Shown: positions 7,704-15,331, counted from the first letter of the stretch. The stretch: 41,766 nucleotides of DNA from a bacterium (GCA_016125155.1 WGMI01000020.1:1-41766); one strand, 5' to 3'. The notes: generated by a model not told the origin, from the letters alone. Translations and numbers: made by a program.

Positions 7704-7716
7704 AACACCGCTTGCG
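7703..7716 (+). promoter_or_regulatory. Third GAAC-N6-TGCG half-site at the paaA transcription start
   Basis: GAAC-ACCGCT-TGCG begins on the last base of the -7 element and covers the expected transcription start. It is the same half-site as the two in the palindrome at 7653-7682. Confidence 0.5.
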
Positions 7717-7719
7717 AAA

Positions 7720-8712
7720 TTGAACGCCATGAATTCCATCAAAAACCAAGAGCCAACCTCGGAGACGATCAGACTCGAGGCCCGTTTCCAGAATTATGTC
7801 GACGGAGAGAACAAGGTCGAGCCCAAGGACTGGATGCCCGGGGCTTATCGCAAAACCTTGATTCGGCAAATCAGCCAGCACGCGCACTCCGAAGTGGTGG
7901 GCATGTTGCCGGAGGCCAATTGGATTGGTCGAGCCCCTTCGCTCCGGCGCAAAGTGGCACTCCTCGCCAAGGTTCAAGACGAAGCGGGACATGGCCTATA
8001 CCTGTATTCTGCAGCGGAAACGCTCGGGGTAGACCGTCGGGAACTGCTGGAAGAGTTGCTCGCGGGCAAGGCCAAATACAGTTCCATCTTCAACTATCCG
8101 ACTCCGAGCTGGGCCGATATGGGCGCCATCGGCTGGTTGGTCGATGGAGCCGCCATCGCCAACCAAGTCATGCTCTGCAGGACCTCGTACGGTCCCTATG
8201 CCCGCGCCATGGTGAAAATCTGCAAGGAAGAGAGCTTCCACCAGCGCCAGGGGTATGAAATTATGCTCTACCTCTCTAAGGGTACACCCGCTCAAAAGGC
8301 CATGGCTCAAGACGCGCTGAACCGCTGGTGGTGGCCTTCGCTGATGATGTTCGGCCCGAACGATGCCGAAAGTCCGAACTCGGCTCAGAGCATGCGCTGG
8401 AAAATCAAGCGCAAGTCGAACGACGAACTGCGACAGGAGTTTATTGACAAAACGGTACCCCAAGCGGAGTTTCTCGGGCTCAGCATCCCCGATCCCGAAC
8501 TGCGCTGGAACGAAGCCCGTGGACACTACGATTTCGGCCCGATCAACTGGGAAGAATTCAAACAGGTGGTCGCCGGAAACGGCCCGTGCAATCGGGAGCG
8601 GCTCGAAGCCCGTCGCAAGGCAGACGAAGAAGGGCGCTGGGTGCGCGAGGCCGCCAATGCATATGCCCAAAAGCAGGCCCAAAGAAGGGCTCAAACGTCC
8701 GAGGTGGCATAA
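7720..8712 (+). CDS. paaA: PaaA, catalytic di-iron subunit of phenylacetyl-CoA 1,2-epoxidase
   Basis: A 330-residue oxygenase subunit that inserts one oxygen atom of O2 into the ring of phenylacetyl-CoA, giving ring-1,2-epoxyphenylacetyl-CoA. It shows the ferritin-like carboxylate ligand pattern: E88-AGH (ExxH) in [13 protein letters not shown], and a second ExxH in [16 protein letters not shown]. The GMLPEANWI and [11 protein letters not shown] segments are typical of PaaA. Length agrees with the family. It starts at ATG 7720, or at ATG 7729 three codons on; the short leader does not decide between them. It is the first gene of a rightward operon reaching paaY. PaaA forms a complex with PaaC and receives electrons from PaaE. 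Confidence 0.95.
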   Translation: MNAMNSIKNQEPTSETIRLEARFQNYVDGENKVEPKDWMPGAYRKTLIRQISQHAHSEVVGMLPEANWIGRAPSLRRKVALLAKVQDEAGHGLYLYSAAETLGVDRRELLEELLAGKAKYSSIFNYPTPSWADMGAIGWLVDGAAIANQVMLCRTSYGPYARAMVKICKEESFHQRQGYEIMLYLSKGTPAQKAMAQDALNRWWWPSLMMFGPNDAESPNSAQSMRWKIKRKSNDELRQEFIDKTVPQAEFLGLSIPDPELRWNEARGHYDFGPINWEEFKQVVAGNGPCNRERLEARRKADEEGRWVREAANAYAQKQAQRRAQTSEVA

Positions 8713-8793
8713 ATACCCGATGGGATTGCGGTGTTTTGGATTTGCAACAGACTTTTATCCCCAACCGAAATTCCTCCTCCGAACAACGAAGTC

Positions 8794-9087
8794 ATGGAAG
8801 CGCACAACGACAATTGGAAGATTTGGGAAGTGTTTATCCGCAGCAAAAACGGATTGAGCCACAAACACGTAGGCAGCCTGCATGCCCCGGATGCTGAAAT
8901 GGCCATCAAAAATGCCCGCGATGTGTACACCCGGCGTTCGGAAGGAATCAGCATTTGGGTGGTGCCTTCGGAGTCCATTACCTCGAGTGCTCCAGACGAA
9001 AAAGACGAGCTCTTTGCCCCCGCGGACGACAAAGTGTATCGGCATCCGACCTTTTACGACATCCCCGACGAAGTAGGCCACATCTGA
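8794..9087 (+). CDS. paaB: PaaB, small subunit of phenylacetyl-CoA 1,2-epoxidase
   Basis: A 97-residue protein of the usual PaaB length. The conserved N-terminal motif WKIWEVFIRSKNGLSHKHVG and the segment APDAEMAIKNARDVYTRR are family signatures. PaaB is needed for epoxidase activity in vivo and is thought to bridge PaaAC heterodimers. The frame is open upstream to 8731, but the PaaB homology begins at ATG 8794, so I chose that start. The 81-base gap after paaA has no terminator. The stop overlaps the paaC start (TGATG), so the two are translationally coupled. Confidence 0.93.
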   Translation: MEAHNDNWKIWEVFIRSKNGLSHKHVGSLHAPDAEMAIKNARDVYTRRSEGISIWVVPSESITSSAPDEKDELFAPADDKVYRHPTFYDIPDEVGHI

Positions 9088-9848
9088 TGGAATTTTCTCC
9101 CGACCTACGCACCCAACACCTGTTGCACCTGGCCGACAACGCGTTGATCCTCGGTCAGCGGCTCTCGGAATGGTGCGGACACGGCCCGGTGCTCGAACAA
9201 GACATAGCGATCATCAACACCGCACTCGATCAAATCGGTCAGGCGCGCATGCTGTACCAACACGCGGGGAAAGGCATGAACCCGGCTTTGGACGAAGACC
9301 AACTGGCCTTTTTCAGAACCGAAAATCAGTTTCTCAACTTCACCATGCTCGAGCTCCCCAACGGAGATTGGGCTCAAACCTTGGTGCGACAGTTTTTCTT
9401 CGATACCTACAACTACCTTCAATACGAGCGATTGACGGAGTCGAGCGATCCCGCCCTCAGAGCTATAGCGGGCAAAGCGCTCAAAGAAATCGGCTACCAC
9501 GCCCAGTTTTCGGCCGAATGGGTGATCCGCATGGGCGATGGGACCGAAGAGAGCCACAAGCGTGCCCAGGATGCTGTTGATCGGCTTTGGCCCTACACCG
9601 GGGAGTTTTTTGAAAGCGACGGCTTTAGCGCAGAGGCTGCAGTGCGCCGAGCGGCCCCTCTTCCCTCGGACCTTCAACCGCATTGGGAAGAAAAAGTCGA
9701 TGCCGTATTGGTCGAAGCCGGCTTAAAAAAACCCGTGCTCCAATGGTTTCAAACCGGAGGGCGAAAGGGACAGCACACCGAACACATGGGCTACATCCTC
9801 GCTGAGCTTCAGTTCTTGCCAAGGCTGCATCCCGAAGCCCAGTGGTAG
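9087..9848 (+). CDS. paaC: PaaC, structural subunit of phenylacetyl-CoA 1,2-epoxidase
   Basis: A 253-residue ferritin-like protein that pairs with PaaA and stabilises it but is not the catalytic iron subunit. Recognisable segments are LADNALILGQRLSEWCGHGP near the N-terminus, then QIGQARMLYQHA, then GHAQFSAE-like YHAQFSAEWVIRMGDGT in the third helix, and the C-terminal GRKGQHTEHMGYILAE. The open frame extends upstream to 8955, but that part overlaps paaB in another frame and has no homology. The ATG at 9087, overlapping the paaB stop, is the real start. One base separates its stop from paaD. Confidence 0.93.
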   Translation: MEFSPDLRTQHLLHLADNALILGQRLSEWCGHGPVLEQDIAIINTALDQIGQARMLYQHAGKGMNPALDEDQLAFFRTENQFLNFTMLELPNGDWAQTLVRQFFFDTYNYLQYERLTESSDPALRAIAGKALKEIGYHAQFSAEWVIRMGDGTEESHKRAQDAVDRLWPYTGEFFESDGFSAEAAVRRAAPLPSDLQPHWEEKVDAVLVEAGLKKPVLQWFQTGGRKGQHTEHMGYILAELQFLPRLHPEAQW

Positions 9849-9849
9849 G

Positions 9850-10347
9850 ATGAATTCGGGTCTTACAGAACGCGTTTTGGCCGTACTGGAAACCGTGAGC
9901 GACCCCGAAATTCCGGTGTTGAGCGTGATCGACCTCGGAATAATCCGCTCTGTTTCTGTTTCCGAAGCTGACCACAGCATACACATCGACCTGAGCCCTA
10001 CTTATTCGGGTTGCCCGGCCATGGATACCATCGAAGCCGACATTCGTTCGGCCTTGACATCCGCCGGCTTTGGCTCGATCCACGTTCGCACCGTGCTCGA
10101 ACCCGCCTGGACCACCGATTGGATGAGCGAAAGCGGCAAGCGTAAACTCGAGGCCTACGGCATTGCCCCGCCCGAAAAGAGAAGCGGAGACAAGCGCGCC
10201 TTGTTCGGCAAGGCACCAGAAGTGCGCTGCCCGCTGTGCAAATCGACCCGCACCACCCGCTTGAGCGCCTTTGGTTCCACTCCCTGCAAGGCGTTGTACC
10301 GCTGCGACGAATGTCTCGAACCCTTCGATGCCTTTAAATGCATTTGA
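9850..10347 (+). CDS. paaD: PaaD, iron-sulfur/metal-centre assembly factor of the epoxidase
   Basis: A 165-residue protein with two parts. The N-terminal MIP18/DUF59 domain (about residues 5-95) contains VLAVLETVSDPEIPVLSVID and the conserved SGCPAMD turn with its reactive-type cysteine. The C-terminal zinc-ribbon-like domain carries CPLCKST and later YRCDECLEPF, with other cysteines (STPC, FKC). PaaD is needed for phenylacetate growth and is inferred from its family to help insert Fe-S or iron centres into PaaE or PaaA. It starts one base after paaC. Its stop lies 2 bases before the chosen paaG ATG. Confidence 0.92.
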   Translation: MNSGLTERVLAVLETVSDPEIPVLSVIDLGIIRSVSVSEADHSIHIDLSPTYSGCPAMDTIEADIRSALTSAGFGSIHVRTVLEPAWTTDWMSESGKRKLEAYGIAPPEKRSGDKRALFGKAPEVRCPLCKSTRTTRLSAFGSTPCKALYRCDECLEPFDAFKCI

Positions 10348-10349
10348 CC

Positions 10350-11129
10350 ATGAGCAACTGGATTCTGGAAGAAGACCGAGGCGCCGTGCGCATCATCCGA
10401 CTCAACCGCCCTGAAAAATTCAACAGCTTTATTCGGCCTATGGCGCTTGGCCTTCAAGAAGCCCTAGACCGGGCGGGGGCCGATGCAGGGGTGCGCTGTG
10501 TTGTGTTGACGGGTGTAGGCAAGGCGTTTAGTGCAGGTCAAGATCTGGCGGAAGCCACCGATCCGAACGGACCCGAGCTTTCGGCGATTGTGCGCGAGCA
10601 TTACAATCCAATGATTACCCGAATACGACAACTCGAAAAACCCGTGCTCTGCGCAGTCAATGGGGTTGCGGCTGGGGCAGGAGCCAACATAGCGCTGGCA
10701 GGAGACGTGGTCGTGGCCGCGCGTTCCGCCCGGTTTATTCAGGCTTTCAGCAAAATCGGCCTCATTCCGGACAGCGGGGGCACGTATACCCTTCCGCGTT
10801 TGATCGGCTTTCAAAGGGCTTCCGCTCTGATGATGACCGGGGCGCCTGTAGGGGCCGAGACCGCGCTCTCGATGGGCATGATCTACGCGGTTTTTGACGA
10901 CGCCGAATTCGAAGAGCGGGCGTTGGGGCTGGCAGGCGAACTATCCGCCCTGCCAACCTTCGGCTTGGCCTTGACCAAAAAGGCGCTGAACCAAAGTGCC
11001 CAAAACACGCTGGAAGCGCAACTTCAACTCGAAGACGAACTCCAAACCCTCGCCGGTCAGTCGCACGACTATGCCGAAGGAACCCAGGCCTTTCTCGAAA
11101 AGCGAACCCCCGAATTCAAAGGCCGATGA
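10350..11129 (+). CDS. paaG: PaaG, 1,2-epoxyphenylacetyl-CoA isomerase
   Basis: A 259-residue crotonase-fold protein. It converts ring-1,2-epoxyphenylacetyl-CoA to 2-oxepin-2(3H)-ylideneacetyl-CoA and also acts as a delta3,delta2-enoyl-CoA isomerase. PaaG-specific features are FSAGQDL after the CoA-binding loop, CAVNGVAAGAGANIALAGD (oxyanion hole), and FSKIGLIPDSGGTYTLP, with the catalytic aspartate D141 in place of the hydratase glutamate. The tail DYAEGTQAFLEKRTPEFKG also fits. An ATG at 10338 would overlap paaD; ATG 10350 fits the family N-terminus better. Its stop overlaps the paaH start by 4 bases (ATGA). Confidence 0.93.
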   Translation: MSNWILEEDRGAVRIIRLNRPEKFNSFIRPMALGLQEALDRAGADAGVRCVVLTGVGKAFSAGQDLAEATDPNGPELSAIVREHYNPMITRIRQLEKPVLCAVNGVAAGAGANIALAGDVVVAARSARFIQAFSKIGLIPDSGGTYTLPRLIGFQRASALMMTGAPVGAETALSMGMIYAVFDDAEFEERALGLAGELSALPTFGLALTKKALNQSAQNTLEAQLQLEDELQTLAGQSHDYAEGTQAFLEKRTPEFKGR

Positions 11130-12280
11130 AGCAGATTGGAATTGCTGGAGCCGGAGCCATGGGGAGCGGAATTGCCCAAGTGGCGGCTCAGGCCGGGGAA
11201 CAAGTCATTGTGTACGACCTCGGAGAAGAAATGCTCCACCGTGCCGAGCAACAGATGAAAGCTGGGTTTGAAGCCCGCGTCCAAAAGCAAAAGATGACCT
11301 CGTCCGAGGCCGAAGCCATATTGAGTCGCATCCGGTACACCACACGGCTCCAAGATCTGGCTGAGGTCGACTGGATGATCGAGGCCGTGGTCGAAAAGCT
11401 GGAGGTCAAAAAGGCCATTTTCTCCGAAATGGAGGCCCTGAGCCGCGGAAATGCCCTGTTGGCCAGCAACACCTCGAGTTTGAGCATCGCCGCCATCGGG
11501 CAGGGACTCAACCGACCCGAGCAACTCATCGGACTGCATTTTTTCAACCCCGCTCCTGTGATGCCCCTGGTGGAGGTAGTGGCTTCGTTGAGATCGGACA
11601 CCCAGGTGGTTCAGAGCGGATGGGACCTCGTCAACGGATGGGGGAAAACCGCGGTTCGGGTTCAGGATACTCCGGGATTTATCGTCAATCGACTGGCGCG
11701 TCCGTTTTATGCCGAAGCCCTCAAAATGCTCGAAGAGGGCTTTGCAGAAATCGACGAAATCGACGCGGCCATGCGGAGCAGGGGCTTTAGAATGGGTCCT
11801 TTCGAACTGATGGACCTCATTGGGCACGACGTCAACTACGCGGTTTCTGTGGCCGTCTGGGAACAGTTTTACTGCGACCCGCGGTTCCGGCCCTCCATGG
11901 TGCAAAAGCGCATGGTGGAATCGGGTCTGTTGGGGCGCAAAAGCGGGAAGGGTTTTTACCCCTACCCCCGTCCTGAATCGCCCGCTGTATCAGTCGATGC
12001 CGAAAGGGCCCAGCGCATTTCGAACCGAATCTTGGTGATGTTGATCAACGAAGCCGCCGACGCCCTGTTTCGCCAGGTGGCGAGCGCTACCGATCTCGAT
12101 CTGGCCATGACCCAAGGGGTCAACTATCCAAAGGGCTTGTTGGCCTGGGCCGACGAAATGGGGATTGAAACAGTGCTTCAGAGTCTGGAAAACCTGCATC
12201 ATTACTTTGGAGACGATCGCTATCGACCCTGTCCACTGCTTCGCGAACTCCACGCCCATGGAAAGACCTTCCACGGTTGA
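11126..12280 (+). CDS. paaH: PaaH, 3-hydroxyadipyl-CoA dehydrogenase
   Basis: A 384-residue NAD-dependent 3-hydroxyacyl-CoA dehydrogenase, oxidising 3-hydroxyadipyl-CoA to 3-oxoadipyl-CoA. The N-terminal Rossmann fold has GIAGAGAMGSGIAQ (GxGxxG). Active-site segments are ASNTSSLSI, GLHFFNPAPVMPLVEVV (catalytic His and Glu) and GPFELMDLIGHDVNYAV. GLLGRKSGKGFYPYP closes the first C-terminal domain, and a second, partial C-terminal domain follows. This single-plus-partial layout is shorter than the E. coli protein but usual for many homologues. The start overlaps paaG by 4 bases. The 3' end overlaps the ferredoxin gene by 23 bases. Confidence 0.92.
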   Translation: MKQIGIAGAGAMGSGIAQVAAQAGEQVIVYDLGEEMLHRAEQQMKAGFEARVQKQKMTSSEAEAILSRIRYTTRLQDLAEVDWMIEAVVEKLEVKKAIFSEMEALSRGNALLASNTSSLSIAAIGQGLNRPEQLIGLHFFNPAPVMPLVEVVASLRSDTQVVQSGWDLVNGWGKTAVRVQDTPGFIVNRLARPFYAEALKMLEEGFAEIDEIDAAMRSRGFRMGPFELMDLIGHDVNYAVSVAVWEQFYCDPRFRPSMVQKRMVESGLLGRKSGKGFYPYPRPESPAVSVDAERAQRISNRILVMLINEAADALFRQVASATDLDLAMTQGVNYPKGLLAWADEMGIETVLQSLENLHHYFGDDRYRPCPLLRELHAHGKTFHG

Positions 12281-12596
12281 AGTATGGTGGGGCGATCTCC
12301 GATTGGAGCTTCCCCAGGGCGCCAATTTGCGCACCGCGCTGTTGGAGGCAGGCGTTCCCCCGTACAACGGCCGAGCGGCCCTGTTGAATTGTCGGGGGTT
12401 GGGAAGCTGCGGCACCTGCGCCGTGCGGATCATCGAAGGATCGATGTCGGCTCCTTCGGGCATTGAGCGATGGCGATTGCGGTTTCCGCCCCACCGGGCC
12501 AATTCGGCTCATCGGCTCGCCTGCCAAATCTCGGTCGATGGACCGCTCAAATTGATCAAAGATTGGGGGTTCTGGGGGCAAGGGGAGCAGGAATAA
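12258..12596 (+). CDS. 2Fe-2S ferredoxin embedded in the paa operon
   Basis: A 112-residue protein with a plant/adrenodoxin-type ferredoxin fold. Cluster cysteines are C45, C51, C54 and C89 (C-x5-C-x2-C-x34-C), in NCRGLGSCGTCAVRIIEG and RLACQISVDGP. The frame is open upstream to 12165, but that part lies antiparallel in meaning to the paaH 3' end and lacks ferredoxin homology. ATG 12258 gives the normal fold start (STVEVWWGDLRLELP). The start lies inside paaH, so it is translated from the same message. It is not one of the classical paa genes. Inference: it may carry electrons for the epoxidase, or supply electrons or clusters to another step. PaaE already has its own ferredoxin domain, so the role is open. 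Confidence 0.85.
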   Translation: MERPSTVEVWWGDLRLELPQGANLRTALLEAGVPPYNGRAALLNCRGLGSCGTCAVRIIEGSMSAPSGIERWRLRFPPHRANSAHRLACQISVDGPLKLIKDWGFWGQGEQE

Positions 12597-12597
12597 A

Positions 12598-12605
12598 TAC
12601 CTTTG
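12598..12605 (+). promoter_or_regulatory. Candidate internal promoter (-7 element) inside the paa operon
   Basis: TACCTTTG, an exact TAnnTTTG match, begins 2 bases after the ferredoxin stop. No clear -33 is seen. It would place a transcription start near 12612, upstream of ATG 12634, giving a separate message for the unknown gene, paaI and paaJ. Confidence 0.5.
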
Positions 12606-12633
12606 CCGCGCTGTGATTGAAGCTTCCTCCCCC

Positions 12634-13056
12634 ATGATGAGCGACATCCGGGCGTTTTTTGCAACGCTCGATCCCGTCGAACGGAGCCGGTTTATATTGG
12701 ACTGGAGCGACGATCAGCCTTATCTATTCGGGTTTCTGATCAATCTCAGCGATGAGTTTCCCGAGGCGGTACACGAAGCCTTATTCGACGCAGTCCTCCA
12801 GTTGTCTGAGACCTTTCGCCGCACGGGACTCCAGGTCCATCCCATTTCGGAACAAGTCCTGACCGAAGTGCTCGAAGAGGCCGCCAATTTGGAGTCCGTA
12901 GAATCGAGCCCCATGATGATCAACGAGCTGCAAATGAGCATAGAACAAGTTTCGGGACAATCGATCGACGATCCCAAAATGGTGGAGCAAATCCGCATTG
13001 TGTTGCGCACTTTGATCGAGTGTTTTGAGCGCAGTGTTCCCGATCCTTTGCCATGA
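12634..13056 (+). CDS. Unknown acidic helical protein in the paa operon
   Basis: A 140-residue protein I do not recognise. It is acidic and predicted mostly helical, with regularly spaced hydrophobic residues (for example EAVHEALFDAVLQLSETF and QVLTEVLEEAANLESVE). It has no membrane segment, signal peptide, cofactor motif or catalytic signature. A GTG at 12613 is in frame, but it would fall at the presumed transcription start of the TACCTTTG promoter. I therefore prefer ATG 12634 (a second ATG follows at 12637). The stop overlaps the paaI start (ATGA), so it is translated with paaI and belongs to the operon. Possible roles (scaffold, regulator, assembly partner) are guesses. It is not an orthologue of any paa gene I know. 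Confidence 0.75.
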   Translation: MMSDIRAFFATLDPVERSRFILDWSDDQPYLFGFLINLSDEFPEAVHEALFDAVLQLSETFRRTGLQVHPISEQVLTEVLEEAANLESVESSPMMINELQMSIEQVSGQSIDDPKMVEQIRIVLRTLIECFERSVPDPLP

Positions 13057-13472
13057 GCCCCGAGGCGATAGTGACCGAAATGCTGCGAAAAGATGCCTTT
13101 AGCCGTTGGTTGGGCATCGAATTGCTCGAATTGGCTCCTGGCCATTGCCGTTTGAAGGCCTCTGTTACCCCTACCCATTGCAACGGGTTTGAAATTGCCC
13201 ACGGGGGAATAGCCTATGCCCTCGCCGACAGCGCTTTGGCCTTTGCGGCCAACAGCCATGGCTGGCATGCCGTTTCGATCGAAACCTCGATTGCGCATAC
13301 GCGGCCGGTGGTCCCCGGTCAAACCGTTTTTGCCACCGCTCGAGAATTGCAGCGCAGCAAACAGTTCGGTCGATATACAGTCACCCTGATTGACGAAGGC
13401 GATCGAACCATTGCCTTGTTTCACGGTACGGTATTTTTCAAAGAAACTCCCTGGTCTCCCCTTTCCCCATGA
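13053..13472 (+). CDS. paaI: PaaI, hotdog-fold acyl-CoA thioesterase
   Basis: A 139-residue hotdog thioesterase of the PaaI group. It hydrolyses phenylacetyl-CoA and ring-hydroxylated CoA esters, freeing CoA when intermediates pile up. The signature is CNGFEIAHGGIAYALADSAL: the HGG motif starts the long hotdog helix, and the aspartate in LADSALAFA is the catalytic position. VSIETSIAHTRPV is the substrate-channel strand. Length is normal. The start overlaps the unknown gene by 4 bases and the stop overlaps paaJ by 4 bases, so all three are translationally coupled. Confidence 0.92.
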   Translation: MSPEAIVTEMLRKDAFSRWLGIELLELAPGHCRLKASVTPTHCNGFEIAHGGIAYALADSALAFAANSHGWHAVSIETSIAHTRPVVPGQTVFATARELQRSKQFGRYTVTLIDEGDRTIALFHGTVFFKETPWSPLSP

Positions 13473-14680
13473 ATGCACACCACGCCTATATCGTCGACGG
13501 AATTCGCACCCCCATTGGAAAGTTTCAGGGCTCTTTGAGCGGCATTCGGGCCGATGACCTCGGCGCATGGGTGCTCAAGGCACTTATGGAGCGCCATCCG
13601 CACTTTGACCCGGCCCAGCTCGATGATGTCCTGATGGGTTGTGCGAATCAGGCCGGAGAAGACAACCGCAATGTGGCGCGCATGGCGCTCTTGCTCGCGG
13701 GTTTGCCGTGGACCGTTCCCGGCGAGACCATCAACCGCCTCTGCGCATCGGGGTTGTCCGCGGTGGCCCACGCCCACCGGGCCATTCGCTCGGGAGAAGC
13801 GCGATGGATGATCGCTGGAGGGGTAGAACACATGACCCGGGCACCGTATGTGGTCGGCAAGCCCACCACCGGATTTGGGACCGACGCCAAAATGTACGAT
13901 TCGAGCTTTGGATGGCGCTTTGTCAACCCGCTGATGCACGAGCGCTTTGGGACCGAAGCCATGGGCGAAACCGCCGAAAACCTGGTCGAGCGATTCGGAA
14001 TAAGCCGGGTCGATCAAGATCGCTTTGCCCATTGGAGTCAAGAAAAGGCTGAAAGCGCCCGCAAGGCAGGTTATTTGGCCGAAGAAATCGCAGAGGTGCG
14101 CATTCCGGGCCGAAAGGGTCAAGAAACAGTGGTCGCGGCGGACGAGTTTCCCCGCCCCGAAACCACCATGGAAGCCCTCGCGGGGCTGCGCCCGGCCTTT
14201 CGCAAAGAAGGAAGCGTTACCGCCGGCAACAGCTCTGGCCTCAACGATGGGGCGGCAGCGCTGTTGATGGGTTCAGGACACGCCATCGCGGAATCGGGCA
14301 AGCCCGCGCTTGCGCGGGTGGTCTCGGCCGCCGTTAGCGGGGTAGAGCCTCGAATTATGGGCATTGGACCCGTAGAGGCCTCTCAGAAAGCCCTGGCCAT
14401 AGCGGGTCTGGAATTGAAGCAAATGGACTGGATTGAAATCAACGAGGCCTTTGCCGCCCAGGTGCTGGCATGCACCCGCAGTCTGGGTCTCGACGACCGC
14501 GACGACCGCATCAACCCGAACGGCGGAGCCATTGCCCTCGGTCATCCACTCGGCATGAGCGGTGCCCGGATTGCGCTCTCGGCCGCCCGTCAGCTTCAGC
14601 GCAGCCAAACCCAGTACGCCTTGGTCACTATGTGTATCGGGGTGGGTCAGGGGTACGCCATGGTGCTGGAACGCGCCTAA
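13469..14680 (+). CDS. paaJ: PaaJ, 3-oxoadipyl-CoA/3-oxo-5,6-dehydrosuberyl-CoA thiolase
   Basis: A 403-residue thiolase. It cleaves 3-oxo-5,6-dehydrosuberyl-CoA and 3-oxoadipyl-CoA with CoA, yielding acetyl-CoA and finally succinyl-CoA. The nucleophilic cysteine C92 lies in NRLCASGLSAV, the general-base histidine H359 in GGAIALGHPLGMSGAR, and the second cysteine C389 in MCIGVGQGYA. YDSSFGWRFVNPLM and the PaaJ/PcaF-like DDRINPNGG support the degradative 3-oxoadipyl type over a simple acetoacetyl thiolase. It starts 4 bases inside paaI (ATGA). A 33-base gap with a near-consensus TTGCTTTG precedes paaY. Confidence 0.92.
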   Translation: MNAHHAYIVDGIRTPIGKFQGSLSGIRADDLGAWVLKALMERHPHFDPAQLDDVLMGCANQAGEDNRNVARMALLLAGLPWTVPGETINRLCASGLSAVAHAHRAIRSGEARWMIAGGVEHMTRAPYVVGKPTTGFGTDAKMYDSSFGWRFVNPLMHERFGTEAMGETAENLVERFGISRVDQDRFAHWSQEKAESARKAGYLAEEIAEVRIPGRKGQETVVAADEFPRPETTMEALAGLRPAFRKEGSVTAGNSSGLNDGAAALLMGSGHAIAESGKPALARVVSAAVSGVEPRIMGIGPVEASQKALAIAGLELKQMDWIEINEAFAAQVLACTRSLGLDDRDDRINPNGGAIALGHPLGMSGARIALSAARQLQRSQTQYALVTMCIGVGQGYAMVLERA

Positions 14681-14713
14681 TCGTATCGGTTCAACGCTTC
14701 AACTTGCTTTGCG

Positions 14714-15298
14714 ATGTTTTACGAATTCGAAGGCTTTAAACCCGTTGCCCACCCTGGTTCTTTTGTTCACCCCCAAGCCACGGTGATTGGAAACGTGCTG
14801 ATTGGGGACAAGGTCTACATAGGACCGGGTGCCGTGCTGCGGGGCGACTGGGGGCGCATCGTGTTGCACGACGGGGTAAACGTACAGGAAAACTGTGTGG
14901 TGCATATGTTTCCGGGGGTAGAAGTCGTGCTCGAGGAGCAGGCCCACATCGGACACGGAGCCATTGTCCACGGAGCCCGGATTGGGCGAAATGCGCTGAT
15001 TGGAATGCTGTCGGTCGTGATGGACGAAGCCGTGGTCGGCGCCGAGAGCATTGTAGGTGCCTTGAGTTTTATCAAGGCCAAAATGATCATTCCGGAGCGC
15101 AGTTTGGTGGTTGGAAACCCCGCCGAAATTATCCGGAGCGTCGACGACCGCACCCTGGCCTGGAAAACGCAGGGAACCGAGCTCTACATGCAACTGCCTG
15201 AACAGGCTCGGCGCAGTTTGAAACCCTGCGAACCCTTGACGGAAGAAGAGCCCAACAGACCGGCACAGCCTAAAAACTATTTTCCGAAGGGGTCCTGA
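14714..15298 (+). CDS. paaY: PaaY, gamma-carbonic-anhydrase-fold thioesterase
   Basis: A 194-residue left-handed beta-helix protein of hexapeptide repeats (GNVLIGDKVYIGPGAVLRGD and similar turns, about residues 15-140). Metal-binding histidines occur in ENCVVHMFPG and HIGHGAIVHGARIG, the gamma-carbonic anhydrase arrangement. In the phenylacetate pathway PaaY acts as a thioesterase that removes the inhibitory 2-hydroxycyclohepta-1,4,6-triene-1-formyl-CoA formed from a dead-end aldehyde. The C-terminal YMQLPEQARRSLKPCEPL extension matches PaaY/CaiE relatives. It is the last rightward gene of the cluster; no hairpin terminator follows. Confidence 0.9.
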   Translation: MFYEFEGFKPVAHPGSFVHPQATVIGNVLIGDKVYIGPGAVLRGDWGRIVLHDGVNVQENCVVHMFPGVEVVLEEQAHIGHGAIVHGARIGRNALIGMLSVVMDEAVVGAESIVGALSFIKAKMIIPERSLVVGNPAEIIRSVDDRTLAWKTQGTELYMQLPEQARRSLKPCEPLTEEEPNRPAQPKNYFPKGS

Positions 15299-15323
15299 AC
15301 AAAAAAGTGCGCGTCTAACTGTT

Positions 15324-15331
15324 TACCTTTC
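15324..15331 (+). promoter_or_regulatory. Candidate -7 element upstream of the giant T9SS protein
   Basis: TACCTTTC matches TAnnTTTG in seven of eight positions and lies 24 bases before the ATG. No -33 was identified. Confidence 0.35.

Noticed and set aside
8955-9086. Upstream extension of PaaC
   Set aside because: It overlaps paaB in another frame. PaaC homology starts at the coupled ATG 9087.
12165-12257. Upstream extension of the ferredoxin
   Set aside because: It lies inside paaH in another frame and has no ferredoxin-like sequence. The fold begins just after ATG 12258.
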